Below are positions 19,342-28,350 of a DNA stretch of 64,000 nt, piece after piece. The notes below the pieces were generated by a model. It saw only the letters and a program-made list of their open reading frames with translations, was not told where the DNA came from and did no database searches. How positions within the stretch are numbered: the first letter of the stretch is position 1; the number at the start of each line of letters is the position of its first letter. The DNA is taken from the NCBI GenBank assembly GCA_963756815.1, contig CAVWPR010000046.1:62001-126000 (forward strand), given 5' to 3'. Source of the stretch: JAENVU01 sp963756815. GTDB lineage: Bacteria > Actinomycetota > Acidimicrobiia > IMCC26256 > JAENVU01. A program made the position numbers and the translations under genes.

Positions 19342-19936
19342 GCCGGACGGCCGTCCGACACGGAGGGGTGGCGCGCGCCGCCCCTCCGTCGGCGCGCGCG
19401 GCGCCGTGCGCGTGCCCGAGGACTTCACGACCGAGTTCCCCGCTGGCGACGCGGCGAGCACCGAGGCGTACGCGAGCCTGGTGCGCGCCGGTCAGGCGTT
19501 CCTCGCAGAGATCGACCGCAGTGTCCTGGCGACGCTCGACGTGAAGCAGCCGATCTTCACGGCGCTTGCGGTCCTCGACGGCGCGGAGGCGCCACTCACA
19601 CCGTCGGAGATCGCGGACCGCGTCCTCGTCGCGAGCGCCACGATGACCGCGACCCTCGACCTTCACGAGCAACGTGGATGGGTGCGGCGCGTGCCGAACC
19701 CCGCCGATCGGCGCAGCGTGCTCGTCGAGATCACCGACGAGGGGCGTGCGGTCGCCGATCGGATGCTCCCGATCATCCGCGAGGTCGAGAAATCGATGAT
19801 GGCCGCCCTCACCGACGCCGAGCGCCACACGCTCGTCGAGCTCCTCCACAAGCTGCTCCTGCGCTCGGCGGAGCTCGCAGCCGAGCCGCCGACCACCGCC
19901 GCGGGCTCGCGCGTCCGTCCGAACCGGTCCGCCTGA
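19328..19936 (+). CDS. MarR-family transcriptional regulator
   Basis: A 202-residue protein with a basic N-terminal extension, a dimerisation helix, and a winged helix: LTPSEIADRVLVASATMTATLDLHEQRGW is the helix-turn-helix and VRRVPNPADRRSVLVEITDEG the wing with the conserved D-x-R motif. It likely binds the TAGTTT/AAACTA palindrome upstream of its operon and represses it until a small phenolic or lipophilic ligand binds. ATG 19328 overlaps the previous gene. Confidence 0.85.
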   Translation: MPASEPDGRPTRRGGARRPSVGARGAVRVPEDFTTEFPAGDAASTEAYASLVRAGQAFLAEIDRSVLATLDVKQPIFTALAVLDGAEAPLTPSEIADRVLVASATMTATLDLHEQRGWVRRVPNPADRRSVLVEITDEGRAVADRMLPIIREVEKSMMAALTDAERHTLVELLHKLLLRSAELAAEPPTTAAGSRVRPNRSA

Positions 19937-19949
19937 TCCGCACGGTCGG

Positions 19950-20041
19950 CGCACCACGACGGTGCGGTCGCCGTTCAGCAGCACGCGATGATCCGCGTGC
20001 CGGCGCACGGCCCGCGTCAGCACCTGCGCCTGGTGGTACAT
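19950..20041 (-). pseudogene. Remnant of formyltetrahydrofolate deformylase C-terminus
   Basis: Leftward translation gives QAQVLTRAVRRHADHRVLL then NGDRTVVVR, closely resembling the C-terminal helix and strand of PurU (VLARAVRWH..RVL..G..TVVF). Nothing of the rest of PurU is visible upstream, and no start or stop is in a sensible place. The remaining bases 20042-20256 contain no gene I can recognise. Recognition is from memory of the family, so moderate confidence. Confidence 0.45.
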
Positions 20042-20256
20042 GCACGCGCTCCGGACGGTCGGCGTTCCGCGGCTCGGGAGCCTCGCCCGCCTCCAGGCTC
20101 GTCCCGAAGTCGCTGGTGCCGGTGGTGCCGTCGGCGAGCAGAACGCCCCTGGTGGCGCGGAGCTCGGCGACGCAGCCACTCGTGCCGGGACCGCAGTGCC
20201 CGTCCCGATCGACGGGGCGCTACGTTCCCTCACCTTCCGAGGAGGGATGCACCCTG

Positions 20257-21039
20257 ATGACCGACGACGTGCTCGACGAGCTGTTCTCCATCCGCGGCAA
20301 GACCGCGCTCATCACCGGTGGCACGCGCGGCATCGGCCTGATGATGGCCGAGGCGTACGTCCGGGCCGGCGTGAAGGTCTACGTGTCGTCGCGGAAGGCC
20401 GACGTGTGTGCCGACGTCGCTGATCGCCTGTCCGAGACCGGCGAGTGCATCGGGATCCCTGCCGACCTCTCCACCGAGGCCGAGTGCCGGCGCCTGGCCG
20501 ACGAGATCGCGTCCCGGGAGGACCGGCTGCACGTCCTCATCAACAACGCCGGCGCGACGTGGGGCGCACCCCTTGCCGAGCACGACGACGCCGCGTGGGA
20601 TCGTGTGCTGAACATCAACGTGAAGGGCGTGTTCCACCTCACCCGGTTCTTGCGGCCGCTGCTCGACGCCGCCGCGACGGACGACGACCCTGCGCGCGTC
20701 ATCAACGTCGGCTCGATCGACGGCATCCAGGTCCCGATGATGGAGACCTACTCGTACTCGACGGCCAAGGCCGGTGTGCACCAGCTCACGCGCCACCTGG
20801 CACGACATCTCGCGCCGACGATCACCGTCAACGCGGTCGCCCCGGGGCCGTTCGAGTCCAAGATGATGGCGGCCACGCTGTCGGCGTTCGGCGACTCGAT
20901 CGCGCAGAGCGCGCCCATGAAGCGGATCGGCAAGCCCGCCGACATGGCCGGCATCGCGGTCTACCTCGCGGGCCCCGCGGCCACCTATCTCACCGGCGCG
21001 GTCATCCCCGTCGACGGCGGCATCAGCACCTGCAAGTAG
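20257..21039 (+). CDS. Short-chain dehydrogenase/reductase (RhlG/FabG-like)
   Basis: A 260-residue classical SDR. TGGTRGIG (20-27) binds NADP(H), NNAG (96-99) follows, and the catalytic residues are Ser153, Tyr167 and Lys171 (YSYSTAK). The C-terminus ends in GAVIPVDGGIS, typical of the family. The spacing and NVGSIDGIQ segment resemble RhlG-type 3-oxoacyl reductases, but the substrate is not certain. ATG 20257 has GAGGAGG (20239-20245) at a slightly long spacing. Confidence 0.85.
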   Translation: MTDDVLDELFSIRGKTALITGGTRGIGLMMAEAYVRAGVKVYVSSRKADVCADVADRLSETGECIGIPADLSTEAECRRLADEIASREDRLHVLINNAGATWGAPLAEHDDAAWDRVLNINVKGVFHLTRFLRPLLDAAATDDDPARVINVGSIDGIQVPMMETYSYSTAKAGVHQLTRHLARHLAPTITVNAVAPGPFESKMMAATLSAFGDSIAQSAPMKRIGKPADMAGIAVYLAGPAATYLTGAVIPVDGGISTCK

Positions 21040-21111
21040 GCGAGCTCCTCGAATTGGTGCGCAGAAGAGCGCGAAAATCCGCAGATCCGCGCGTTGGTTC
21101 GCCCGCGACGG

Positions 21112-23538
21112 TCACAGCTGGTCGTGGCGTACGAGGTGGTTCGTCGCGAACCAGCCCGGGATCGCGGGGAGGTAGCCGGAGACGACGGTGTTGGTGAGCA
21201 CCGCCGCCGCGGCGACGGGTTGGGAGACGCCGATCGCCACGAGCGCGCCCGACATGCCGAGGGTCGAGACTGCGGTGTCGCCGCCGGGCACCGGCACGAG
21301 CCCGGCGATCGTCGAGATGCCGATGTTGAGGGCGAGCAGCGCCCAGAAGGACGCGCCGCCGCCGAACGCGTGCAGGCACGCGAGCAACGAGCCGACGTAG
21401 AGCGCCTGCGCGGCGACGTTCCCGGTGACGAGCAACGCGATCCGGCCGGGGGAGCGGATCGCGTCCCACATGGTCCGGCCCGCCCGGCGCACGTGGGGGA
21501 GGACGCGGTCGCGGATGCTGCGGACGCCGAACACGACCGCGAGCACGATGCCGATCACGACGATCGCGACGGCGATGACGGCGGCCATGCTGCCGACCGG
21601 GATCTCGCCGAGGTGCACGTCGGCCGGTGACAGGAGCAGCGCCACGAAGAAGAGCCCCAGCGATACGACGAACTCCGACACCGTGCTCAGGACGCCTCCG
21701 ACCGCGAGCGCCGAGGCGAGGTCCAGGCCCTGCTTCTGGAGGAAACGGATCTGCACCACGCTCTCGGCGCCCGCCGGCAGGGCCACGTTGGAGAAGCCCA
21801 TCGCCACCTGGAGCAACACGGCCGGCCAGAACGCGATGCGGGACGGAACGGTCCCCAGGAACGCGATCGCGAACGCGACGTTCGTCGCGAGCGCGGCGAG
21901 GATCGCCAGCGCCACGTAACCCCACGTCGCGTCCCGAAGGGTGTCCCACAAGGCGGCGGGGCTTCCGACGCGGCTCAGCAGCACGAAGATCGCCACGAGC
22001 GCGCCGATCGTCATCGTGAGCGTCTTCATGCTCACTCGTGCGAGCTTCGCGAGGTCCGGCACCTCGGTTCCCGTGACGCGGCCGGTCTCGGTGCGCAGAT
22101 CGGAGAGCATCTCGTCGTCGCCCGCATCGTCGAGGGCGGCGCGCGTCGCCGCGGTCAACGCGGCGGGTTGCAGCAGCGGCAGGGCGGCCGCGAGTGCCTC
22201 GTGTCCCAGGACGGGCGCGGCTGCCACCGCCCGGTCCACGCCGACGCGAGCGGCCGTCGCCGCCAGCAGCTCGGCGACGTCGGCCGCCGCCCGTCGCTCG
22301 TCCGGCGTCGTGGTGGCAGTGGCGAAGTCGACGATGGTCGGGCCGTCGGCGCCGAGGACCACCGCGTCCGCCGACAACCGCCCGTGCGCGATCCCCGCGC
22401 CGTGCAACACCGCGACCTCCTGCCACAGCACCCGCAGTGTCGAGTCCGAGACCGTCGCACCGGCTTCGGCGAGGCGCGGCCCGGCGACGGATCGGGTCGC
22501 GACGAGCGCGATGCGGTCGTCGGCCGCACCCGACGCGAGCAGTGCCGGGACGCGCACGCCGGCGGACGCGGCGCGCAGCAACGCGAACCCCTCGTGCTCC
22601 ACCTGCTGGCGACGGGTGACGAACAGCACCGGGTTCTCGTGGCGGTACGCGATCCACCGCCACGTGCGGGCGAGCAGCTGGCCGTCCATCTCGTCGCGCC
22701 CCAGTCCGATCACGTGGAGCGAACCCTCGGCGTCGGTGCCGACGAACGCGCTCCGTCCGATCGGCTGGTGCGGTGCCCGTTCGAGCCCGTCGACGGTCAC
22801 GCCGAGCCGACCGAGCGCGTCGCGGACGGAGTCGACGGACGGGCGCGACATCGGCACGCCGAAGGTGAGGTGTACGGCCGCGGCGGCGGCCCAGCCCAGG
22901 ACGATCGCGCCGAGGAGGTCGCCGGGGAGCGCGGTCGCGAGGAACAGGGCGGCCACCGTGAGGAGCCCGATCGTCACCTGACCGACGCGGCGCACGGGCC
23001 GGGTCAGGTGCGGTGACGCGACCACCACGGCCGCGGTCACGATCGCGACGCGCGTCAGCGGGAATCGGGGCGACGCGCCGGCCTTCGTCAGCGCGTCGAG
23101 CGCATCACCGAGACCGATCCCCGTCAGCGCGGTGCCGAGCAGCCGCGCCGCGACCCACGCGAGGACGCCGGCGAGGCCGATGTCGCGCGCGAGGCGCCAA
23201 CGGCGACCCACGACGAGCGCGGCCGCCACCAGCCCGATCGTCCACAGCACCGCGAGTCCGTAGAGCGCCGAGAGCGGTGTGCGGAGCCCGGCGGGCAGCT
23301 CGGCGACGAACCGCGCCAACGACACCTCGGCCGCGGACTCGTGGCCGGCGTGCAGCGCCAGGGCGCCGAACACTGCGGCCGCGGCGAGGATGCGCACGGC
23401 ATCGCTGGCGCGTCGGACCGACCGATCCGGGTCACGCCGGAACAGGTGACGGCGCCAGCTCCCCAGTCGACCCGTGCTGCCCACGCCCGCAGCCTCGCGC
23501 TCCGGTGCGGCCCCGCGGCTCACCGGGAGCCGTCGCAA
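21112..23538 (-). CDS. Lysylphosphatidylglycerol-synthase-TM/YbhN protein with degenerate kinase domain
   Basis: About 808 residues in three parts: an N-terminal membrane region (about 45-240, six helices), a soluble kinase-like middle (about 250-470), and a C-terminal membrane region of the MprF/YbhN flippase family (about 500-800) with QVAMGFSNVALPAGAES and GGVLSTVSEFV. In the kinase part the catalytic loop reads HGRLSADAVVL instead of HRD...N and the metal motif is DFA instead of DFG, so it is probably inactive or regulatory. The protein likely moves a lipid across the membrane. The frame opens with TTG 23538; GTG 23484 is a plausible internal start. Paralogous to the next gene. Confidence 0.8.
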   Translation of the reverse strand: MRRLPVSRGAAPEREAAGVGSTGRLGSWRRHLFRRDPDRSVRRASDAVRILAAAAVFGALALHAGHESAAEVSLARFVAELPAGLRTPLSALYGLAVLWTIGLVAAALVVGRRWRLARDIGLAGVLAWVAARLLGTALTGIGLGDALDALTKAGASPRFPLTRVAIVTAAVVVASPHLTRPVRRVGQVTIGLLTVAALFLATALPGDLLGAIVLGWAAAAAVHLTFGVPMSRPSVDSVRDALGRLGVTVDGLERAPHQPIGRSAFVGTDAEGSLHVIGLGRDEMDGQLLARTWRWIAYRHENPVLFVTRRQQVEHEGFALLRAASAGVRVPALLASGAADDRIALVATRSVAGPRLAEAGATVSDSTLRVLWQEVAVLHGAGIAHGRLSADAVVLGADGPTIVDFATATTTPDERRAAADVAELLAATAARVGVDRAVAAAPVLGHEALAAALPLLQPAALTAATRAALDDAGDDEMLSDLRTETGRVTGTEVPDLAKLARVSMKTLTMTIGALVAIFVLLSRVGSPAALWDTLRDATWGYVALAILAALATNVAFAIAFLGTVPSRIAFWPAVLLQVAMGFSNVALPAGAESVVQIRFLQKQGLDLASALAVGGVLSTVSEFVVSLGLFFVALLLSPADVHLGEIPVGSMAAVIAVAIVVIGIVLAVVFGVRSIRDRVLPHVRRAGRTMWDAIRSPGRIALLVTGNVAAQALYVGSLLACLHAFGGGASFWALLALNIGISTIAGLVPVPGGDTAVSTLGMSGALVAIGVSQPVAAAAVLTNTVVSGYLPAIPGWFATNHLVRHDQL

Positions 23539-23553
23539 CGGGGTGCCGACCGT

Positions 23554-24519
23554 CTAGAGACGGCCGGTGTGCACGAGGCGGTTCGTCGCGAACCAGCCCG
23601 GGATCGCGGGCACGTAGTCGTTCACGAGCGTGTTGGCGACGACCGCGGCTGCCGCGGCCGGGCCGTCGACGCCCACCGCGACGAGCGCCGCCGACATGCT
23701 GAGCGTCGAGACCGCCGTGTCGAGGCCGGGCACGGGCACGAGGCCGGCCACCACCGAGATCCCGACGTGCAGTGCGAGCAGCGTCCAGAACGGTCCGCCG
23801 CTGCCGAAGGCGTAGAGGCAGAACAGGAGCGACGCGGCGTACAGGAGCTGCGCGGCGACGTTGCCGGCGATCATGAGCGCGATCCGACGCGGCGAGCGCA
23901 TCGCCTCGAGCGTCGTGCGCCCGGCGCGCGTGAGGTGGGGGACGACACGCCGGCGGATCCGGTGGACCCCGAAGACGATCGCCCCTGCGATCACGACGAG
24001 TCCGACGATCACGAGCGCCGCCGCGATCACGCTGCCGACGGGCACGCTGCCGACGTCGACCTGGGTGGGTGCGAGCAGCAGCGCGAGGCCGAAGATCGCA
24101 GCCTGGATCACGAACTCCGAGACGGTGCTGTAGACCCCACCGACGGCCAGCGCGGAGGCGAGGTCGACGCCCCGCTTCTGCAGGAAGCGCACCTGCACCG
24201 CACTCTCCGCGCCGGCGGGCAGCGTGACGTTCGAGAACCCCATCGCGACCTGGAGCTCGACGGCGCCCCAGAACGGCACGTGGCGGGGGACCGTTCCGAT
24301 GAACGCCACCGCGAACGGCATGCTCGTCAGCAACGACACGAGGAGCGCGAGCGTCACCCACGCCCAGTTCGCGTGCTGCAGGGTCTTCCACAGCTCGGCG
24401 GGATCGCCGATCCGCAGGAAGATGATGACGACCGCGGCGAGCCCGCCGACGGCCATGACGAGGGTACGGATCCAAGCGCGCGAGGCCCTCGCCTCCCGCT
24501 CCGGATCGTCGGCCACCAC
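23554..24519 (-). CDS. MprF/YbhN-type membrane protein (tandem paralogue)
   Basis: A 321-residue polytopic protein equivalent to the C-terminal third of the gene that follows it: QVAMGFSNVTLPAGAES, VRFLQKRGVDLASALAVGGV and AIPGWFATNRLV are near-identical between the two. It lacks the N-terminal membrane and kinase-like parts. Family members include the flippase domain of MprF and YbhN; substrate unknown. Start codon is GTG 24519 with no clear ribosome site. It lies 45 bp after the thiolase stop and 15 bp before the larger paralogue, so the three may form one leftward operon. Confidence 0.8.
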   Translation of the reverse strand: MVADDPEREARASRAWIRTLVMAVGGLAAVVIIFLRIGDPAELWKTLQHANWAWVTLALLVSLLTSMPFAVAFIGTVPRHVPFWGAVELQVAMGFSNVTLPAGAESAVQVRFLQKRGVDLASALAVGGVYSTVSEFVIQAAIFGLALLLAPTQVDVGSVPVGSVIAAALVIVGLVVIAGAIVFGVHRIRRRVVPHLTRAGRTTLEAMRSPRRIALMIAGNVAAQLLYAASLLFCLYAFGSGGPFWTLLALHVGISVVAGLVPVPGLDTAVSTLSMSAALVAVGVDGPAAAAAVVANTLVNDYVPAIPGWFATNRLVHTGRL

Positions 24520-24564
24520 CGGTGGCAGCCTCGCACGCGCACCCGGACGGGCGCGCGTCGAGGA

Positions 24565-25761
24565 TCAGACGAGCTCGGCCTTCTTGTACATCGCGACCAC
24601 GCACGCACCGCCGAGGCCGAGGTTGTGCTGGAGCGCGAGCTCGGCGCCCTCGACCTGGCGGGCGTCGGCCGTGCCGCGCAGCTGCCAGGTCAGCTCGCTG
24701 CACTGCGCGAGGCCGGTGGCGCCGAGCGGGTGGCCCTTGGAGATCAGCCCGCCGGACGGGTTCACCACCACGTCGCCCCCGTAGGTGACCGCGCCGGAGT
24801 CGATGAGCTCGCCCGCGCCGCCCTCACCGCAGAGGCCGAGCGCCTCGTACGTCACCATCTCGTTGGCCGAGAAGCAGTCGTGCAGCTCGATGACGTCGAT
24901 GTCGGACGGGCCGTACCCGGCCTGCTCGTAGACCTCCTGCGCCGCGGTCTTCGACATGTCGAAGCCCACGAACTTCATGTCGGAGCCGGAGTCGAAGCTC
25001 GACGGGAAGTCGGTCTTCATCGACATGCCGAGGATCTCCACGGCCTGGTCCTCGAGCCCGTGCGAACGCACGAACTCCTCGCTCGCGAGGATCGCCGCGG
25101 CCGAGCCGTCGGAGGTCGGGCAGCACTGCAGCTTCGTGAGCGGCTCGTGCACCATCGGCGACGCCAGGATCTCGTCGAGCGTGTAGATGTCGCGGAACTG
25201 GCTGTACGGGTTGTTCGCGGAGTGGCGGTGGTTCTTCTCCGCGATGCGGGCGAAGCTCTCGGCCTTCACGCCGTAGCGCTCCATGTACTCGCGGCCGGCG
25301 TTGCCGAACATCTGGGGCGCGGGCGGGGCCTGGGTGAAGCCGCGCTTGTCGTTCATCGCCTCGAACGTGCGCTGCATCGGCATGGCGCGGTCCATGTACT
25401 TGATGCCGAGCGAACCCTTCTCCATCTTCTCGAAGCCGAGCGCGAGCGTGCAGTCGGCGAGGCCGCCCTCGATGAAGCGCTTGGCGAGGTACAACGCGCT
25501 CGAGCCGGTCGCGCAGTTGTTGTTCACGTTGACGACCGGCACGCCGCTCACACCGATCTCGTAGAGCGCCCGCTGGCCGGCGGTCGAGTCGCCGTAGCAG
25601 TAGCCCACCGCGACCTGCTCGATCTCGTCGTAGGCGATGCCCGCGTCGGTGAGCGCGTTGGTGCCGGCTTCCTTCGCCATGTCGGGGTAGTCCCAGTCCC
25701 TGCCGCCGGGCTTCTCGAACTTGGTCATCCCGACGCCGATCACGAACACCTTGCGACCCAT
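24565..25761 (-). CDS. SCP-x-type thiolase / acetyl-CoA acetyltransferase
   Basis: A 398-residue thiolase-fold protein. Nucleophile Cys83 lies in NNNCATGSSAL; ELHDCFSANE and GGLISKGHPLGATG supply the His and Cys/His motifs of the second half. The pattern matches lipid-transfer/SCP-x thiolases used in sterol or branched-chain beta-oxidation in actinobacteria, which cleave or join beta-ketoacyl-CoA. No MaoC, DUF35 or acyl-CoA ligase partner gene is adjacent. ATG 25761 follows GGAGAG. Confidence 0.88.
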   Translation of the reverse strand: MGRKVFVIGVGMTKFEKPGGRDWDYPDMAKEAGTNALTDAGIAYDEIEQVAVGYCYGDSTAGQRALYEIGVSGVPVVNVNNNCATGSSALYLAKRFIEGGLADCTLALGFEKMEKGSLGIKYMDRAMPMQRTFEAMNDKRGFTQAPPAPQMFGNAGREYMERYGVKAESFARIAEKNHRHSANNPYSQFRDIYTLDEILASPMVHEPLTKLQCCPTSDGSAAAILASEEFVRSHGLEDQAVEILGMSMKTDFPSSFDSGSDMKFVGFDMSKTAAQEVYEQAGYGPSDIDVIELHDCFSANEMVTYEALGLCGEGGAGELIDSGAVTYGGDVVVNPSGGLISKGHPLGATGLAQCSELTWQLRGTADARQVEGAELALQHNLGLGGACVVAMYKKAELV

Positions 25762-25877
25762 GGTCTCTCCTACTCGCGAATGCGCGCGCGGCCGGGGCGG
25801 GCGCCTCCGGTGCCGGGCGAGAGGGTAGAGGGGGATTCGCAGCGACGACCAAACGACGCCGTACGTATCCTTCGGGG

Positions 25878-27587
25878 ATGCCCCGTATCCGAGTCGCGGC
25901 CGCGCAGCTCGATCTCGTGGTCGGCGACCTCGCCGGGAACGAGACCCGGATCCTCGACGCCTACGAGCGCGCGAGTGCGGTCGACGCCGATCTCGTGGCG
26001 TTCCCCGAGCTCGCGGTCACGGGCTACCCGCCGGAGGACCTGCTCCTGCGCCCGGCCTTCGTCGCGCAGGCGGCGGAGACCCTCGAGAAGATCGCGGCGC
26101 GGTCCGGAGTGACCGCCGCCGTCGTCGGCTTCCCGGAGTCGATCGGTGGCGGCCGGCTCGCCAACAGCGCTGCGTTGCTCGCCCACGGCACCGTGCAGGG
26201 GATCTACCGGAAGCACCTGCTCCCGAACTACGCAGTCTTCGACGAGCAGCGGTACTTCGAGCCGATCCCGACCGACGGCCCACTCTTCACCGTCGCCGGT
26301 CTGCAGGTCGCGCTCACCGTGTGCGAGGACGCCTGGTCGAGCGACGGACCGATCATCACCCAGGCCGCGGCCGGGGCCGAGGTGGTCGTGAACATCAATG
26401 CGTCGCCGTACTCCGCAGGCCGCGTTCGCGAGCGCGAGCAGATGCTCGCCGATCGGGCGCGGGAGGCGGAGGCGGCCATCGTCTACGTGAACCTCGTGGG
26501 CGGCCAGGACGAGCTCGTCTTCGACGGTGCCTCGATGGTCATCGCCGCCGACGGGTCACTCGTCGCGCGTGCGGCGCAGTTCGCCGAGGACCTGCTCGTC
26601 GTCGACCTCGATGTCCGCCGGGCGCATCATCGGCGCGCGCGTCCCGATCGCGATCCGGTGGCGCCGCTCGCGACCGTCGAGATCGGCCCGAGTCATCTCG
26701 GCCTCCCCGGACCGCGTCCCCGCATCGAGCCGCTCCTCGACGCGGTGCCCGAGGTGTACGCCGCGCTCGTCCTCGGCACGCGCGACTACATGGAGAAGAA
26801 CGGCTTCACGCACGTCCTCCTCGGCCTGTCGGGCGGCATCGACTCCTCGCTGGTCGCGGCGATCGCCACCGACGCGCTCGGTCCCGAGCGGGTCACCGGC
26901 GTGCTGATGCCGTCGCGGTACTCGAGCGACCACAGCGTCACGGACGCCGAGGTGCTCGCGGGGAACCTCGGCATCAAGAGCCTCACGATCCCGATCGAGC
27001 CCGCACACCTCGCCTTCACCGACATGCTCGCGGAGACGTTCCGAGGGCTCGAGCCGGGGCTGGCGGAGGAGAACCTGCAGGCCCGCATCCGCGGGACGAT
27101 CCTGATGACGATCTCGAACAAGTTCGGCTGGCTCGTGCTCACCACCGGGAACAAGAGCGAGATGGCCACCGGCTACTCGACGCTCTACGGCGACATGGCC
27201 GGCGGCTTCGCGGTGATCAAGGACGTTCCCAAGATGCTGGTGTACGCGCTCTGCGAGGACCTCAACCGGCGCGCCGGCAGGGAGATCGTCCCGGCGAGCG
27301 TGATCGAGAAGCCACCGAGCGCCGAGCTGCGTCCCGACCAGAGGGACGAGGACTCGCTACCGCCGTACGAGGTGCTCGACCAGATCGTCGAGGGGTACGT
27401 CGAGGACGACCGTTCGATCGCCGACCTCGTCGCCGCCGGGTTCGACCGCGATCTGGTCGCGCGGGTCGCCCGCCTCGTCGACCTCTCCGAGTACAAGCGA
27501 CGGCAGGCGCCGCCGGGCGTCCGCGTGACGCCGAAGGCGTTCGGGAAGGACCGGCGCCTGCCGATCACCAACCGCTGGCCGGGCTGA
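25878..27587 (+). CDS. nadE: Glutamine-dependent NAD+ synthetase
   Basis: A 569-residue enzyme with both domains. The N-terminal nitrilase-type glutaminase has the triad Glu44 (FPELAVTGYPPED), Lys112 (YRKHLLPNY) and Cys149 (TVCEDAW). The C-terminal synthetase has the PP-loop SGGIDSS (318-324) and TTGNKSEMATGYSTLYGD. It makes NAD+ from nicotinic acid adenine dinucleotide, ATP and glutamine-derived ammonia. Length and motifs are complete, with no frameshift. It stands alone, divergent from the thiolase gene. Confidence 0.95.
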   Translation: MPRIRVAAAQLDLVVGDLAGNETRILDAYERASAVDADLVAFPELAVTGYPPEDLLLRPAFVAQAAETLEKIAARSGVTAAVVGFPESIGGGRLANSAALLAHGTVQGIYRKHLLPNYAVFDEQRYFEPIPTDGPLFTVAGLQVALTVCEDAWSSDGPIITQAAAGAEVVVNINASPYSAGRVREREQMLADRAREAEAAIVYVNLVGGQDELVFDGASMVIAADGSLVARAAQFAEDLLVVDLDVRRAHHRRARPDRDPVAPLATVEIGPSHLGLPGPRPRIEPLLDAVPEVYAALVLGTRDYMEKNGFTHVLLGLSGGIDSSLVAAIATDALGPERVTGVLMPSRYSSDHSVTDAEVLAGNLGIKSLTIPIEPAHLAFTDMLAETFRGLEPGLAEENLQARIRGTILMTISNKFGWLVLTTGNKSEMATGYSTLYGDMAGGFAVIKDVPKMLVYALCEDLNRRAGREIVPASVIEKPPSAELRPDQRDEDSLPPYEVLDQIVEGYVEDDRSIADLVAAGFDRDLVARVARLVDLSEYKRRQAPPGVRVTPKAFGKDRRLPITNRWPG

Positions 27588-27627
27588 CACGGAACGGCCG
27601 ATGGGACGTGACCCGCGTCACCCGTAG

Positions 27628-27657
27628 TTGACCCACCGGTAACTTCGGACGAAGAAT
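27628..27657 (+). promoter_or_regulatory. Predicted sigma-70 promoter of ferritin-like operon
   Basis: TTGACC (27628-27633) and AAGAAT (27652-27657) with an 18-bp spacer, 37 bases before the ATG at 27694. The start codon itself has GGAG (27685-27688) upstream. Confidence 0.5.
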
Positions 27658-27693
27658 GCCGCACCACCCTGGGCAGACCGAAGCGGAGCGTGC

Positions 27694-28350
27694 ATGTCCG
27701 ATCCCTACAAGCCGCGTGCCGCGTTCGCACCCTGGGACCGCCGGGAGCTGCCCGGCCTCTTCTCCGTGGAGGAGTCGGCCCGCCGGGTCGGCACCTACAA
27801 GTGGCTCGAGATGCGCCTGTTCGAGGCGCTCGGCGGCTGGGTCGCCACCGTTCCCGAGCTCGACGTGAAGCTCGTGCTCGGCCGGCACTGCTACCACCAC
27901 GCCTGGCACGCCGAGCTGATGGACAAGCGGCTCCCCGAGCTGCGCGAGATGAACACCGAGCGGCTCTGCGAGCCGGCGAACGACGAGATGGTCACCTTCG
28001 TCGACGCGCTGCGCGAGCCCGAGGCGCCCGAGCACACGATCGAGAAGCTCGTCGGCGTGTTCCGGGTGCTGCTGCCCCGCAAGATCGCGGCGTACACGTA
28101 CCACCTGAACGGCACGAGCCGGATCACCGACTCGCCGACCCAGCGCTCGCTCGGATTCATGCTCCAGGACGAGTTCGAGGACTGGCGGGAGGGCGAGATG
28201 CTGCTCCAGTCGCTCATCGAGACGCCCGATGAGCTGGAGCGGGCGACCCGCCGGCAGCAGGAGCTCGAAGGCCTGCTGCTCGCGGCAGGAGGAATCGCGG
28301 GGCCGGGTACCCTTGGCTCCGTCGCAGTGACCGAAGGAGCCTCGGTATGA
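27694..28350 (+). CDS. Uncharacterised ferritin-like helical protein (first of three)
   Basis: A 218-residue helix-rich soluble protein. GRHCYHHAWHAELMDKRLPE and the C-terminal LQDEFEDWREGEMLLQ carry His/Glu/Asp residues spaced as in ferritin-like four-helix bundles, although not all four ExxH ligands can be assigned. It overlaps the next gene by ATGA. The pair looks like a diverged duplication, one protein with clear diiron ligands (next gene) and one probably structural. Function unknown. Confidence 0.6.
   Translation: MSDPYKPRAAFAPWDRRELPGLFSVEESARRVGTYKWLEMRLFEALGGWVATVPELDVKLVLGRHCYHHAWHAELMDKRLPELREMNTERLCEPANDEMVTFVDALREPEAPEHTIEKLVGVFRVLLPRKIAAYTYHLNGTSRITDSPTQRSLGFMLQDEFEDWREGEMLLQSLIETPDELERATRRQQELEGLLLAAGGIAGPGTLGSVAVTEGASV

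Noticed and set aside
20042..20256. Possible further coding remnant left of the SDR gene
   Set aside because: One minus-strand frame looks mildly codon-like but matches no family I can name and has no start or ribosome site.
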